From Bacillus sp. FJAT-29937 (GTDB lineage: Bacteria > Bacillota > Bacilli > Bacillales > Cytobacillaceae): a DNA stretch of 64,000 nt. The position numbers and the translations under genes are program-made. This document shows positions 45,648-54,233 of this stretch, one piece after another. How positions within the stretch are numbered: position 1 is the stretch's first letter; the number at the start of each line of letters is the position of its first letter. The notes under the pieces are model-generated. The model was given only the letters and a program-made list of their open reading frames with translations, was not told the DNA's origin and did not search any database. The stretch is taken from positions 187,100 through 251,099 of the forward strand of contig NZ_LMAS01000003.1 in the NCBI RefSeq assembly GCF_001509555.1. The letters are read 5' to 3'.

Positions 45648-46421
45648 ATGGAGTATTTAAAATGGTCTAATCAGGATATGGTAGCTACTATTACGATTGA
45701 ACGTCCTCCGGCAAATGCTCTTTCTTCAGGATTATTGAAGGAGTTGTCCGCAGTATTAGATGAAATTGAAGCAAATAACGAAATCAGGGTCATCTTAATA
45801 CACGGAGAAGGGCGTTTCTTTTCAGCAGGGGCAGACATTAAAGAATTTACAACAATTAAAACTGAAGATGATTTCTCTAAACTTTCAACCTATGGCCAGG
45901 AATTATTTGAACGAATGGAAACATTCCCCAAGCCTATTATAGCTGCCATTCATGGCGCCGCACTTGGCGGAGGACTAGAGCTTGCTATGGGTTGTCATTT
46001 CCGATTAGTTGCCGAGAATGCTAAGCTTGGATTGCCTGAGCTTCAGCTTGGATTAATTCCCGGGTTTGCTGGAACACAGCGCCTTCCTCGGCTCGTTGGT
46101 ACAGCTAAGGCTGCCGAAATGCTTTTTACAAGTGATCCGATAACAGGATTAGAGGCAGTCCAATATGGTCTTGCCAACCATGCGTATCCTGAAAGCGAAC
46201 TTTTGGAAAATGCCTACAATATAGCAAAGAAAATTGCCAAGAAGAGTCCAGTTTCCATTAAGGCTGCTATCGATCTCTTAAACTATTCAAAGCCAAAAGA
46301 ATATTTTGAAGGAGTAAAGATGGAAGCAAAACTGTTCGGAGATGTATTTGTCTCTGAAGATGGAAAAGAAGGAATTTCTGCATTTATCGAGAAAAGGGAA
46401 CCGAAATTTACAGGCAAATAA
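45648..46421 (+). CDS. fadB: Enoyl-CoA hydratase (FadB/YsiB)
   Basis: 257 residues, crotonase fold. Oxyanion-hole segments SAGADIKEF (about 65-73) and HGAALGGGLELAMG (about 105-118), and PELQLGLIPGFAGTQRLPR where the catalytic Glu region lies. It hydrates trans-2-enoyl-CoA in beta-oxidation. ATG 45648 is seven bases after AAAAGGGG; ATG 45642 is one base from it and the TTG at 45627 has none. Third gene of the fad operon. Confidence 0.92.
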   Translation: MEYLKWSNQDMVATITIERPPANALSSGLLKELSAVLDEIEANNEIRVILIHGEGRFFSAGADIKEFTTIKTEDDFSKLSTYGQELFERMETFPKPIIAAIHGAALGGGLELAMGCHFRLVAENAKLGLPELQLGLIPGFAGTQRLPRLVGTAKAAEMLFTSDPITGLEAVQYGLANHAYPESELLENAYNIAKKIAKKSPVSIKAAIDLLNYSKPKEYFEGVKMEAKLFGDVFVSEDGKEGISAFIEKREPKFTGK

Positions 46422-46474
46422 AAATAATTATTTTTTTTCGATAACAATTTTTCTAGCAATCTATTATAATTAAC

Positions 46475-46499
46475 ATGTACGGGGTTGTACGCCCCGTAC
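46475..46499. other. Hairpin after fadB
   Basis: Perfect GTACGGGG/CCCCGTAC with a short loop and no T tract. A possible partial terminator or RNA-processing point between fadB and etfB. Confidence 0.5.
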
Positions 46500-46565
46500 G
46501 AAATAAATTTTCTTAATCTTTAGAAGTAATGAAATTTTTTGCTAGAAATCAGTCATACTTTTATT

Positions 46566-46687
46566 ATCTAGCTACAGTGCCTAGGGGCTCGAGGTCATAA
46601 GCCAGTCCGTCAAGAAGGTTAAAGTACAACCTTCTCGCCGGCCTGTCTTATGCTTGTCGCCCCTGGGCGAGGCACTTACGCTTTTAA
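46566..46687 (+). repeat. Hairpin repeat, copy E (subfamily II)
   Basis: About 122 bases from ATCTAGCTACAGTGCCTA to GAGGCACTTACGCTTTT. It shares the ends and the CTCGAGGTCATAAGCC block with copies F and G, and has an inner AAGGTT-AAAGTACAACCTT hairpin that subfamily I lacks. Arms pair: GTGCC/GGCAC, AGGGGC/GCCCCT, CATAAG/CTTATG, AAGGTT/AACCTT. Confidence 0.88.
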
Positions 46688-46703
46688 AATTAGGAGGGAA
46701 ATC

Positions 46704-47477
46704 ATGAACATCTATGTTTTAATGAAAAGAACCTTTGATACAGAAGAGAAAATTACGATTTCAGGCGGTCAAATAAACGAGGATGGCGCAGAATTTATCA
46801 TTAACCCTTATGATGAATATGCAATCGAGGAAGCGATTCAAGTTCGTGATGAAAATGGCGGAGAGGTAACGGTTGTCTCTGTCGGTAATGAAGAAACTGA
46901 GAAACAGCTTCGTACTGCTCTTGCTATGGGTGCTGATAAAGCTGTTTTAATAAATACAGATGATGATTTAGAATATGGTGATCAATTTACCACTGCAAAA
47001 ATTCTTTCCGAATACTTAAAAGACAAGGATGCTGACTTAATCATCGCTGGAAACGTTGCGATTGACGGCGGTTCGGGTCAAGTGGGCCCTCGTGTAGCTG
47101 AACTTCTAAACATTCCTTATGTCACAACGATTACAAAGCTTGATATTTCGGGAAGCAATGTAACAGTTGTTCGTGATGTTGAAGGAGATTCCGAAGTAAT
47201 TGAGACAAGCCTGCCATTACTAGTTACAGCTCAGCAAGGCTTAAATGAACCGCGCTACCCATCATTGCCAGGGATTATGAAAGCAAAGAAAAAACCGCTT
47301 GATGAACTTGAGCTTGATGATCTTGACCTTGAGGAAGACGATGTCGAGGCAAAAACAAAAACGATTGAAATTTATCTTCCGCCTAAAAAAGAGGCAGGGA
47401 AAATCCTCGAAGGCGATCTTGCAGATCAAGTAAAAGAACTAGTACAACTTCTTCATACTGAAGCAAAAGTAGTCTGA
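46704..47477 (+). CDS. etfB: Electron transfer flavoprotein beta subunit
   Basis: 257 residues. MNIYVLMKRTFDTEE start and VTVVSVGNEETEKQLRTALAMGADKA, in two blocks, match EtfB; the AMP-binding loop is DLIIAGNVAIDGGSGQVGP. With EtfA it carries electrons from acyl-CoA dehydrogenases to the respiratory chain. ATG 46704 follows TAGGAGGG; an in-frame ATG at 46650 comes from the repeat and gives a false extension. Operon with etfA 40 bases downstream. Confidence 0.96.
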   Translation: MNIYVLMKRTFDTEEKITISGGQINEDGAEFIINPYDEYAIEEAIQVRDENGGEVTVVSVGNEETEKQLRTALAMGADKAVLINTDDDLEYGDQFTTAKILSEYLKDKDADLIIAGNVAIDGGSGQVGPRVAELLNIPYVTTITKLDISGSNVTVVRDVEGDSEVIETSLPLLVTAQQGLNEPRYPSLPGIMKAKKKPLDELELDDLDLEEDDVEAKTKTIEIYLPPKKEAGKILEGDLADQVKELVQLLHTEAKVV

Positions 47478-47517
47478 TCGGAATATACAAGAATATGAAC
47501 GCAGGGGGTAAAGCATA

Positions 47518-48495
47518 ATGGCTAGAAAAGTATTAGTTTTAGGTGAAGTCCGTGACGGATCATTGCGTAATGTTTCCTTTGAAGCGGTAGCTGCAGCAAA
47601 AACGGCAGCAGAAGGCGGAGAAGTTGTAGGAGTGTTAATTGGCGATTCTGTAAGCGCTTTAGGCGGAGAATTAATCCAATATGGAGCGGACCGTGTTATA
47701 ACCGTTGAAGATGAAAAACTTAAGCAATATACATCAGATGGCTATTCACAGGTTGTTATGGCTGTCATTGATGCAGAAAAGCCGGATGGACTGATTTTTG
47801 GACATACAGCTTTAGGTAAGGATCTAGCTCCAAAAATTGCAGCTAAATTAAGCTCCGGATTGATTTCTGATGTGACAGCATTAGAAATCGCTGGAGGAAA
47901 CTTAGTGTTCACTCGTCCTATTTATTCGGGAAAAGCATTCGAAAAGAAAATTGTTACAGATGGCTTAATTTTTGCTACAATCCGCCCGAATAATATTAGC
48001 CCGCTTGTAAAGGACGAATCTAGATCAGGGGATGTTACTTCTCTATCTGTTGATATTAAAGATCTTCGCACCATTATTAAAGAGGTTGTCCGCAAGGCAA
48101 GCGAAGGAGTCGATCTTTCTGAAGCGAAGGTTGTCATTGCCGGAGGACGCGGAGTAAAGAGTGAGGAAGGATTTGGTCCATTAAAAGAGCTTGCGAAAGT
48201 TCTAAATGGAGCTGTTGGGGCTTCTCGCGGCGCCTGTGACGCAGATTATTGCGATTATTCATTGCAAATCGGCCAAACAGGAAAGGTTGTTACACCTGAT
48301 CTTTATATCGCATGTGGAATTTCAGGAGCAATTCAGCACCTTGCCGGTATGTCAAACTCCAAAGTTATTGTGGCGATTAATAAAGACCCGGAGGCAAATA
48401 TCTTTAAGGTTGCAGACTATGGGATTGTTGGAGATCTGTTTGAGGTAGTTCCAATGCTAACTGAAGAGTTTAAGAAGCTGTTAATAAATGCATAA
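47518..48495 (+). CDS. etfA: Electron transfer flavoprotein alpha subunit
   Basis: 325 residues. N-terminal domain about 1-190 and FAD-binding domain about 195-325 with VVIAGGRGVKSEEGFGPL, GASRGACDADY, QIGQTGKVVTPDLYIACGISG (seen as IGQTGKVV and CGISGAIQH) and VAINKDPEANIF. It binds FAD and pairs with EtfB. Preceded by GCAGGGGGT. Final gene of the fatty-acid oxidation cluster. Confidence 0.96.
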   Translation: MARKVLVLGEVRDGSLRNVSFEAVAAAKTAAEGGEVVGVLIGDSVSALGGELIQYGADRVITVEDEKLKQYTSDGYSQVVMAVIDAEKPDGLIFGHTALGKDLAPKIAAKLSSGLISDVTALEIAGGNLVFTRPIYSGKAFEKKIVTDGLIFATIRPNNISPLVKDESRSGDVTSLSVDIKDLRTIIKEVVRKASEGVDLSEAKVVIAGGRGVKSEEGFGPLKELAKVLNGAVGASRGACDADYCDYSLQIGQTGKVVTPDLYIACGISGAIQHLAGMSNSKVIVAINKDPEANIFKVADYGIVGDLFEVVPMLTEEFKKLLINA

Positions 48496-48513
48496 GCTGA
48501 TTATTTAAGTGAG

Positions 48514-48542
48514 AAATGAGCGGCTTTTGGCCGCTTATTTTC
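48514..48542 (+). terminator. Terminator after etfA
   Basis: AATGAGCGGC/GCCGCTTATT stem with TTTTG loop and T-rich tail. Confidence 0.8.
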
Positions 48543-48612
48543 ATTATGGAAATGATTTCGAAAATAATACAATATGAATAGTTATAGAAAAATTAGGGGA
48601 AATTACGTCCGA

Positions 48613-48651
48613 AGCAAAACGTTAGCATGACAGAAAGAACAATGGTATACT
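48613..48651 (+). promoter_or_regulatory. trxA promoter with Spx-type AGCA element
   Basis: -10 TATACT at 48646-48651, extended by TG, and a weak -35 (TTAGCA). AGCA at 48613-48616 falls at about -45 to -42 from the predicted start, where Spx-dependent trxA/trxB promoters of B. subtilis carry AGCA. The element suggests disulfide-stress induction. Confidence 0.6.
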
Positions 48652-48694
48652 GACGTTATATTTATTAATTCACTTACAAATAGGAGGCATTTCA

Positions 48695-49009
48695 ATGGCT
48701 ATTATAAACGCAACAGATCAAACTTTTTCTACAGATACTGGCTCAGGTGTTGTATTGGCAGATTTTTGGGCACCTTGGTGCGGACCTTGTAAAATGATTG
48801 CACCAGTTCTTGAAGAACTTGATTCAGAAATGGGCGATAAAGTAAAAATCGTTAAGCTTGACGTAGACGAAAACCAAGAAACAGCAGGAAAATATGGTGT
48901 TATGAGCATCCCAACTTTAATCGTTTTTAAAGACGGAGAAGTTGTAGATAAAGTGGTTGGCTTCCAGCCGAAAGAAGCTCTTGCAGAACTTCTATCAAAA
49001 CATGCATAA
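48695..49009 (+). CDS. trxA: Thioredoxin
   Basis: 104 residues. Active site WCGPC with Cys29 and Cys32, cis-proline in [12 protein letters not shown], and the usual thioredoxin fold. Main cytosolic disulfide reductant, feeding ribonucleotide reductase and other enzymes. TAGGAGG precedes ATG 48695. Monocistronic, between etfA and uvrC. Confidence 0.98.
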   Translation: MAIINATDQTFSTDTGSGVVLADFWAPWCGPCKMIAPVLEELDSEMGDKVKIVKLDVDENQETAGKYGVMSIPTLIVFKDGEVVDKVVGFQPKEALAELLSKHA

Positions 49010-49022
49010 TAGAATTAGATTA

Positions 49023-49052
49023 GTAAGGGGTCTGACATAGTCGGCCCCTTAC
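49023..49052 (+). terminator. Hairpin terminator after trxA
   Basis: GTAAGGGG...GAC/GTC...CCCCTTAC stem of about 13 pairs with one bulge, but the T tract is missing or replaced by GCATTTCT, shortly before repeat copy F. Confidence 0.65.
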
Positions 49053-49063
49053 GCATTTCTATT

Positions 49064-49242
49064 TGTCTAGCTACAGCGCCTAGGGGCTCGCCGACTAAGA
49101 ACGCCACGTCCTGTGGCAATGTCAGCACTAGTACGTCCTGTACGTCGGAGGTCATAAGTCAATCCGTCAAGAAGGATAAAGTACAACCTTCCTGCCGGCT
49201 CGCCTTATGCTTGTCGCCCCTGACCACGGCGCTTACGCATTT
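49064..49242 (+). repeat. Hairpin repeat, copy F (subfamily II) with nested insert
   Basis: TGTCTAGCTACAGCGCCTA to GGCGCTTACGCATTTCTAC. Relative to copies E and G, an extra ~57 bases (49091-49147) separate GGGGCTCG from GAGGTCATAAG. The rest matches: AAGGATAAAGTACAACCTT core and CTTATGCTTGTCGCCCCTG. Confidence 0.88.
49091..49147 (+). repeat. Nested insert within repeat copy F
   Basis: 57 bases flanked by TCG on both sides, containing two short palindromes: CCACGTCCTGTGG and GTACGTCCTGTAC, each with a CGTCCTG core. Absent from the other copies. It looks like a second, smaller mobile hairpin inserted in the first. Confidence 0.7.
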
Positions 49243-49263
49243 CTACTCGGAAGTGATAATGAT

Positions 49264-51036
49264 ATGAATGAAATCATAAAAAATAAATTAATGCTATTGC
49301 CTGATCAGCCGGGCTGCTATTTAATGAAGGATCGTCAAGGAACTATAATTTACGTGGGGAAGGCAAAGGTTTTAAAAAATCGTGTCAAATCCTACTTTAC
49401 TGGTTCACATGACGGAAAAACCCAAAGATTAGTCAATGAAATAGAAGACCTCGAATATATTGTGACATCCTCCAATATCGAAGCGTTAATTCTTGAGATG
49501 AACTTAATAAAAAAACACGATCCAAAATATAATGTTATGCTCAAGGACGATAAAACCTATCCATTTATTAAACTAACTGCCGAAAGACACCCCCGCCTTA
49601 TTACTACCCGCAAGGTTAAAAAAGATAAGGGGAAATATTTTGGGCCTTATCCAAATGTCCATGCTGCAAATGAAACGAAGAAGCTGCTTGACCGAATTTA
49701 TCCATTAAGAAAATGTACAACCTTGCCCGACCGTGTCTGCCTTTACTATCATTTAGGACAATGTTTAGCTCCTTGTGTGAAAGAAGTAAGCGAGCAGGAA
49801 TATAAAATAATGGTTGACGAGATTACCCGTTTCTTAAATGGGGGCTATAAGGAAATTAAAAAAGAATTAACAGAAAAAATGACAGCCGCTGCTGAAGAAC
49901 TTGACTTTGAAAAAGCGAAGGATTTCCGTGATAGGATCACTCATATTGAGACAACAATGGAAAAGCAAAAGATCACAACAACAGACTTTACAGATCGGGA
50001 TGTATTCGGCTTTGCTGTCGATAAAGGCTGGATGTGTGTTCAAGTATTCTTTATTAGACAGGGGAAATTAATTGAACGGGATGTGTCAATGTTTCCAATT
50101 TATAACGAGCCTGACGAAGAAATGTTAACATACTTAGGTCAATTTTATTTAAAGGCGAATCATTTTAAGCCAAAAGAAATATTACTGCCGAATACGGTTA
50201 ATTCAGATTTGGCTGAAGAGCTTTTGGAAGTAAAAGCCTTTCAACCGCAAAGAGGCCAGAAAAAAGATTTAGTACAATTAGCTTCTAAAAATGCAAAAAT
50301 CGCCCTTCAAGAAAAGTTCTCCCTTATTGAAAAGGATGAAGAACGAACCATTAAAGCCATTGAAAATTTAGGGCATCAGCTAGGGATTTATACTCCTCAT
50401 CGAATTGAGGCTTTCGATAACTCGAACATTCAAGGAACGGATCCAGTATCCGCTATGGTTGTTTTTATTGATGGCAAGCCAGAGAAAAGAGAATATCGTA
50501 AATATAAAATAAAATCTGTACAGGGGCCGGATGATTATGATTCTATGCGCGAGGTCGTACGGAGAAGATATACCCGGGTATTAAAAGAAAACCTGCCTAT
50601 TCCAGATTTGATCATCATCGATGGAGGAAAAGGGCATGTTGAGGCAGTAAGAGATGTATTGGAAAATGAAATAAATCTTGATATTCCAATTTCTGGGTTA
50701 GTTAAGGATGAGAAGCATAGAACTTCACAGCTATTGTACGGGAATCCATTAGAAATTATTCCGCTTGGGAGAAACAGTCAGGAGTTCTATTTGCTGCAAA
50801 GAATTCAAGATGAAGTCCACCGTTTTGCTATAACCTTTCATCGTCAGCTTCGAGGGAAAAATGCGTTTCAATCAGTGCTTGATGACATTCCTGGCATTGG
50901 GGAAAAGCGAAAGAAACAGCTGCTAAAAACCTTTGGATCGATTAAGAAGATGAAAGAGGCCAGCATTGAGGAATTTAGAAAAATTGGCATTCCGGCAAAT
51001 ATTGCGGAAGAATTAAAAAGAAAATTAAAGGAATAG
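49264..51036 (+). CDS. uvrC: UvrABC system protein C
   Basis: 590 residues. GIY-YIG nuclease about 12-92 ([26 protein letters not shown], seen as GCYLMKD and IIYVGKAK), UVR domain about 195-230, RNase H-like nuclease about 365-530 ([14 protein letters not shown] and [10 protein letters not shown]), and tandem HhH about 540-590 ([20 protein letters not shown]). It makes both incisions in nucleotide excision repair. ATG 49264 matches the family start; the ATG at 49207 is a repeat-derived extension. Confidence 0.95.
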   Translation: MNEIIKNKLMLLPDQPGCYLMKDRQGTIIYVGKAKVLKNRVKSYFTGSHDGKTQRLVNEIEDLEYIVTSSNIEALILEMNLIKKHDPKYNVMLKDDKTYPFIKLTAERHPRLITTRKVKKDKGKYFGPYPNVHAANETKKLLDRIYPLRKCTTLPDRVCLYYHLGQCLAPCVKEVSEQEYKIMVDEITRFLNGGYKEIKKELTEKMTAAAEELDFEKAKDFRDRITHIETTMEKQKITTTDFTDRDVFGFAVDKGWMCVQVFFIRQGKLIERDVSMFPIYNEPDEEMLTYLGQFYLKANHFKPKEILLPNTVNSDLAEELLEVKAFQPQRGQKKDLVQLASKNAKIALQEKFSLIEKDEERTIKAIENLGHQLGIYTPHRIEAFDNSNIQGTDPVSAMVVFIDGKPEKREYRKYKIKSVQGPDDYDSMREVVRRRYTRVLKENLPIPDLIIIDGGKGHVEAVRDVLENEINLDIPISGLVKDEKHRTSQLLYGNPLEIIPLGRNSQEFYLLQRIQDEVHRFAITFHRQLRGKNAFQSVLDDIPGIGEKRKKQLLKTFGSIKKMKEASIEEFRKIGIPANIAEELKRKLKE

Positions 51037-51038
51037 TA

Positions 51039-51067
51039 TTGTTTGCTGTAAGTGAACATGCTATAAT
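51039..51067 (+). promoter_or_regulatory. lysC promoter
   Basis: TTGTTT, 17-base spacer, perfect TATAAT, beginning right after the uvrC stop codon. Predicted start near 51074. Confidence 0.6.
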
Positions 51068-51073
51068 TACTGA

Positions 51074-51346
51074 AAATTCAATATCACTTTATAGTATTAA
51101 AGTGAAGGTAGAGGTGCGAACTTCAATAGTAAAAGCTTGGAGAAGAATGAGCTTCAATGAAAAGCTTTGAAAGGGAATGTTCGCCGAAGTGGATAAAGTC
51201 TCATAACTTTTTTCGCTGGTCTTGCATTGAATAAATGTAAGATTGTCAAGACAAAACCGTCTTGGAGAGCTATCTCACTGTGTAAAAATGTATTTTTTCT
51301 ACGTTATAAACACAGCAATGAGATAGAATCTCATTGCTTTTTTTTA
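51074..51346 (+). promoter_or_regulatory. Lysine riboswitch (L-box) upstream of lysC
   Basis: Conserved L-box pieces: GTAGAGGTGCGAAC near 51108-51121 and TTCGCCGAAGTGGATAAA near 51180-51197. Ends in the terminator GCAATGAGA/TCTCATTGC with T8 at 51315-51346; the upstream GAGCTATCTCA segment can form the competing antiterminator. Lysine binding would promote termination. Fills most of the 410-base gap before lysC. Confidence 0.92.
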
Positions 51347-51446
51347 TGCCAAAATCCAATCAATCGGGCATTTCTGACATATTTTATAATGCAATTGACG
51401 GATAGCTGCTAATGAACAATTTGCAAAATTAGAAAGTGGGGAAAAC

Positions 51447-52676
51447 ATGGGACTTATCATCCAAAAGTTTGGTGGAACATCTGTTGCAAATGTAGAAAAG
51501 ATTCGAAACGTTGCCGATCGGGTAATCGAGGAAAAGAATAGGGGCAATGATGTCATTGTAGTTGTCTCCGCAATGGGGAAATCTACAGATCAGCTTGTCG
51601 GTCTGGCAAAGGAAATTTCCTCCTCTCCAAGCAAAAGAGAAATGGACATGCTTTTAACTACGGGTGAACAGGTGACGATTTCTTTATTAGCAATGGCTTT
51701 ATCAGAAAAGGGCTTTCCAGCTGTATCTTTTACAGGCTGGCAGGCTGGAATCAAAACAGAGTCAGTACATGGCAATGCGAGAATATTGGATATTGATACT
51801 TCCAGGCTGAAGAGAGAGCTTAACGAAGGAAAGATTGTTATTGTCGCGGGGTTCCAAGGCATAACGGAAGACGGAGCGATTTCAACATTGGGGCGCGGTG
51901 GCTCCGATACTACGGCAGTTGCCATTGCTGCGGCTCTTAAAGCGGATAAATGCGATATTTATACCGATGTGACGGGAGTGTTTACAACAGATCCGCGCTA
52001 TGTTAAAAACGCAAGAAAATTATTAGCGGTATCCTATGATGAAATGCTTGAACTTGCCCATTTAGGTGCTGGTGTATTGCATCCTAGAGCTGTAGAATTT
52101 GCTAAAAACTATCAAATCCCAATTGAAGTGCGATCAAGCAGTGAAAGCGAATCAGGGACTATGATTGAGGAGGAAGTATACATGGAAGAAAATTTAGTTG
52201 TCCGGGGAATAGCATTCGAAAACGAAATCACAAGAGTCACTGTCATTGGGTTGCCGAACTCTTTAATTGGGTTATCCACGGTTTTCTCTGAATTAGCCAA
52301 AAATCATATTAATGTTGATATTATTATTCAAAGTACACTGGCAGAACAATCAGCAAATTTATCCTTTTCGATTAAAAATGAAGATCTTGATGACACGATT
52401 AAGGTTCTGGAAAACTGTAAGAATAAATTAAATTATAGCCGTATTGAATCAGAGAAAGGTCTTGCCAAAGTTTCGATTATCGGTTCAGGAATGGTTTCAA
52501 ATCCAGGGGTAGCAGCGGAGATGTTTGAAGTGCTGGCCTCCAATGACATCGAAGTAAAGATGGTGAGTACTTCGGAAATAAAGGTTTCAACGGTAATTGG
52601 ACAAGAAAAAATGGTTCAGGCTGTTGAGGCTCTTCACGAAGCCTTTCATTTATCAGGTATACCGATTGAATCTTAA
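51447..52676 (+). CDS. lysC: Lysine-sensitive aspartokinase (alpha and beta subunits)
   Basis: 409 residues. Amino-acid kinase domain about 1-240 with KFGGTSV (6-12), TTGEQV and GRGGSDTTAVAIAA; two ACT domains about 265-409, the lysine-binding site. It makes aspartyl phosphate for lysine, threonine, methionine and, in spore formers, dipicolinate. Controlled by the lysine riboswitch. An internal start at codon 246 (52182) would produce the separate beta subunit. Confidence 0.95.
   Translation: MGLIIQKFGGTSVANVEKIRNVADRVIEEKNRGNDVIVVVSAMGKSTDQLVGLAKEISSSPSKREMDMLLTTGEQVTISLLAMALSEKGFPAVSFTGWQAGIKTESVHGNARILDIDTSRLKRELNEGKIVIVAGFQGITEDGAISTLGRGGSDTTAVAIAAALKADKCDIYTDVTGVFTTDPRYVKNARKLLAVSYDEMLELAHLGAGVLHPRAVEFAKNYQIPIEVRSSSESESGTMIEEEVYMEENLVVRGIAFENEITRVTVIGLPNSLIGLSTVFSELAKNHINVDIIIQSTLAEQSANLSFSIKNEDLDDTIKVLENCKNKLNYSRIESEKGLAKVSIIGSGMVSNPGVAAEMFEVLASNDIEVKMVSTSEIKVSTVIGQEKMVQAVEALHEAFHLSGIPIES
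52182..52676 (+). CDS. lysC: Aspartokinase beta subunit (internal in-frame start)
   Basis: GAGGAGGAAG at 52167-52176 lies eight bases before ATG 52182, in frame with lysC at codon 246 (MEENLVVRGIAFENE). B. subtilis LysC likewise makes a beta subunit from an internal start at this codon, consisting of the ACT domains only (164 residues here). The ribosome site is stronger than that of lysC itself. Confidence 0.75.
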   Translation: MEENLVVRGIAFENEITRVTVIGLPNSLIGLSTVFSELAKNHINVDIIIQSTLAEQSANLSFSIKNEDLDDTIKVLENCKNKLNYSRIESEKGLAKVSIIGSGMVSNPGVAAEMFEVLASNDIEVKMVSTSEIKVSTVIGQEKMVQAVEALHEAFHLSGIPIES

Positions 52677-52687
52677 TAGTAAGAAAG

Positions 52688-52718
52688 AGGCTTTCATTGA
52701 ATTGAAAGCCTTCTTTTC
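52688..52718. terminator. Terminator between convergent lysC and yslB
   Basis: Perfect AGGCTTTCA/TGAAAGCCT stem, 6-base loop, then TCTTTT. Confidence 0.82.
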
Positions 52719-52733
52719 GTCAAAAAGTGACTA

Positions 52734-53183
52734 TTAGATTTTGTCCTTTTTATCCCATTTAACGGTGAACTGAATTTTTCCTTTTCTTTTATTAGGATGC
52801 TCATATGCTTCACAAATCACTTCAGATTGCATTTCAATTTGCTGAGCAATAAACCCTGCCTCAAGCTGAAAGGTGCATCGGGTATTTTTTTTGCAGCGTT
52901 CCTGTATGAAAGAACTGGAAAGCTCAAATTCCATTTCATTTTTTGATTCTTTCTTTAGGACTAGGTGTCCCCATGAAGCTTGTTCGAAGAAATCAATTAT
53001 TTGGGATACTGTCGTTTGAGGATATCTACGTGCAAGGCTTTTTCCAGCCCAATATAATATTTCAGGCGCATCGTCGCCTAATATGTCGTGTAAAAGAACT
53101 TCCCTGATCAATTCGTATCCAAAGTCAGAAATGGATTCGGCTTTTTGTTCAATTGGAATTAATTCTGAAGCTGTTTCATTCAA
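52734..53183 (-). CDS. yslB: YslB family protein (DUF2507)
   Basis: 149 residues, soluble, matching YslB/DUF2507: GYELIREVLLHDILGDDAPEILYWAGKSLARRYP, seen as REVLLHDILG and ILYWAGKSLAR. The family has a fold related to V4R (vinyl reductase-like) sensor domains; function unknown. It starts at TTG (53181-53183) eight bases after AGAGGGGA; the ATG four bases on is out of frame. Convergent with lysC. Confidence 0.88.
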   Translation of the reverse strand: MNETASELIPIEQKAESISDFGYELIREVLLHDILGDDAPEILYWAGKSLARRYPQTTVSQIIDFFEQASWGHLVLKKESKNEMEFELSSSFIQERCKKNTRCTFQLEAGFIAQQIEMQSEVICEAYEHPNKRKGKIQFTVKWDKKDKI

Positions 53184-53411
53184 GCTAAGATCCCCTCTTT
53201 CTATTATTCTTCTATTATATACAAATGGGAAGGAATTTAGTTATAGAATGATGAAAAAGAGGGGTGTTTTTGCGGAGGAAGATTATTGCTTTTTTAATAT
53301 ATTAATCCAAGTGAGCTTTTGCTTAATAAATATGGTTAGATATGTAATAGTAAGTAATATTAATATATTTTTATGATTTCGATAGTTACAATATTTTATG
53401 TAATCGTTTCC

Positions 53412-53440
53412 TTGACGCTCTAACATGTTGGGAGTAAAAT
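53412..53440 (+). promoter_or_regulatory. sdhCAB promoter
   Basis: TTGACG, 17-base spacer, TAAAAT, about 115 bases before sdhC. The other part of this 374-base gap (53184-53411) is AT-rich and shows no gene or clear structure. Confidence 0.65.
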
Positions 53441-53557
53441 GGACATGTCACATAATTGTAAGAAAATGATATGCCATTTTCGAAAGGATGTTTTGGTGGA
53501 AATTTACATTCGAGGTAACGACACCTAACATCTTGCAAAAAAATAGGGGGGTAAATC

Positions 53558-54166
53558 ATGGCGGGTAATCGAGAGTTTTTAAATCGCAGATTGCATTCAT
53601 TACTAGGTGTTATACCAGTAGGACTATTTTTAGTTCAGCATCTAGTAGTCAATCATTTTGCAACAGGGGGAGAGGAGTCTTTTAATAAGGCTGCAGGCTT
53701 TATGGAAAGTCTGCCGTTTAGAATTATTTTAGAAACATTTATTATTTTCTTGCCTTTATTATTTCATGCCATCTATGGGCTATATATTGCGTTTACAGCA
53801 AAAAACAATGTAAGCAAATATGGGTTCTTCCGTAACTGGATGTTCATGCTACAACGTGTGTCTGGTGTTATTACACTTATTTTCATCGCATGGCATGTAT
53901 GGGAAACTCGTGTGCAAGCTGCATTCGGTGCAGATGTTAATTTCCAAATGATGGAGAATATTCTTTCAAATCCATTTATGTTCTGGTTTTATATCGTTGG
54001 GGTTATTTCAACAATTTTCCACTTTTCTAATGGATTATGGTCTTTCTGTGTAAGCTGGGGGATTACAATTTCACCTCGTTCACAGTTAATAACAACATAC
54101 GTTACAATTGTTATCTTCATTCTATTATCAATTGTCGGTATTCGTGCGATTACAGCATTTGTTTAA
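53558..54166 (+). CDS. sdhC: Succinate dehydrogenase cytochrome b558 subunit
   Basis: 202 residues, exactly the B. subtilis length. Five membrane helices. His28, His70, His113 and His155 occupy the positions of the four haem ligands known in B. subtilis SdhC, so two b haems are expected. It anchors SdhAB and reduces menaquinone. ATAGGGGGG precedes ATG 53558. Confidence 0.96.
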   Translation: MAGNREFLNRRLHSLLGVIPVGLFLVQHLVVNHFATGGEESFNKAAGFMESLPFRIILETFIIFLPLLFHAIYGLYIAFTAKNNVSKYGFFRNWMFMLQRVSGVITLIFIAWHVWETRVQAAFGADVNFQMMENILSNPFMFWFYIVGVISTIFHFSNGLWSFCVSWGITISPRSQLITTYVTIVIFILLSIVGIRAITAFV

Positions 54167-54233
54167 TATGCAGTAGAAACGTTCGGTTAAAAATTTTGCT
54201 TTAGTTTTACAAAGTAATAGGGAGTGAGTCACT

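Noticed and set aside
53083..53376. 97-residue plus-strand frame overlapping yslB
   Set aside because: Half is antisense to yslB and half is AT-rich spacer; no homology recognised.
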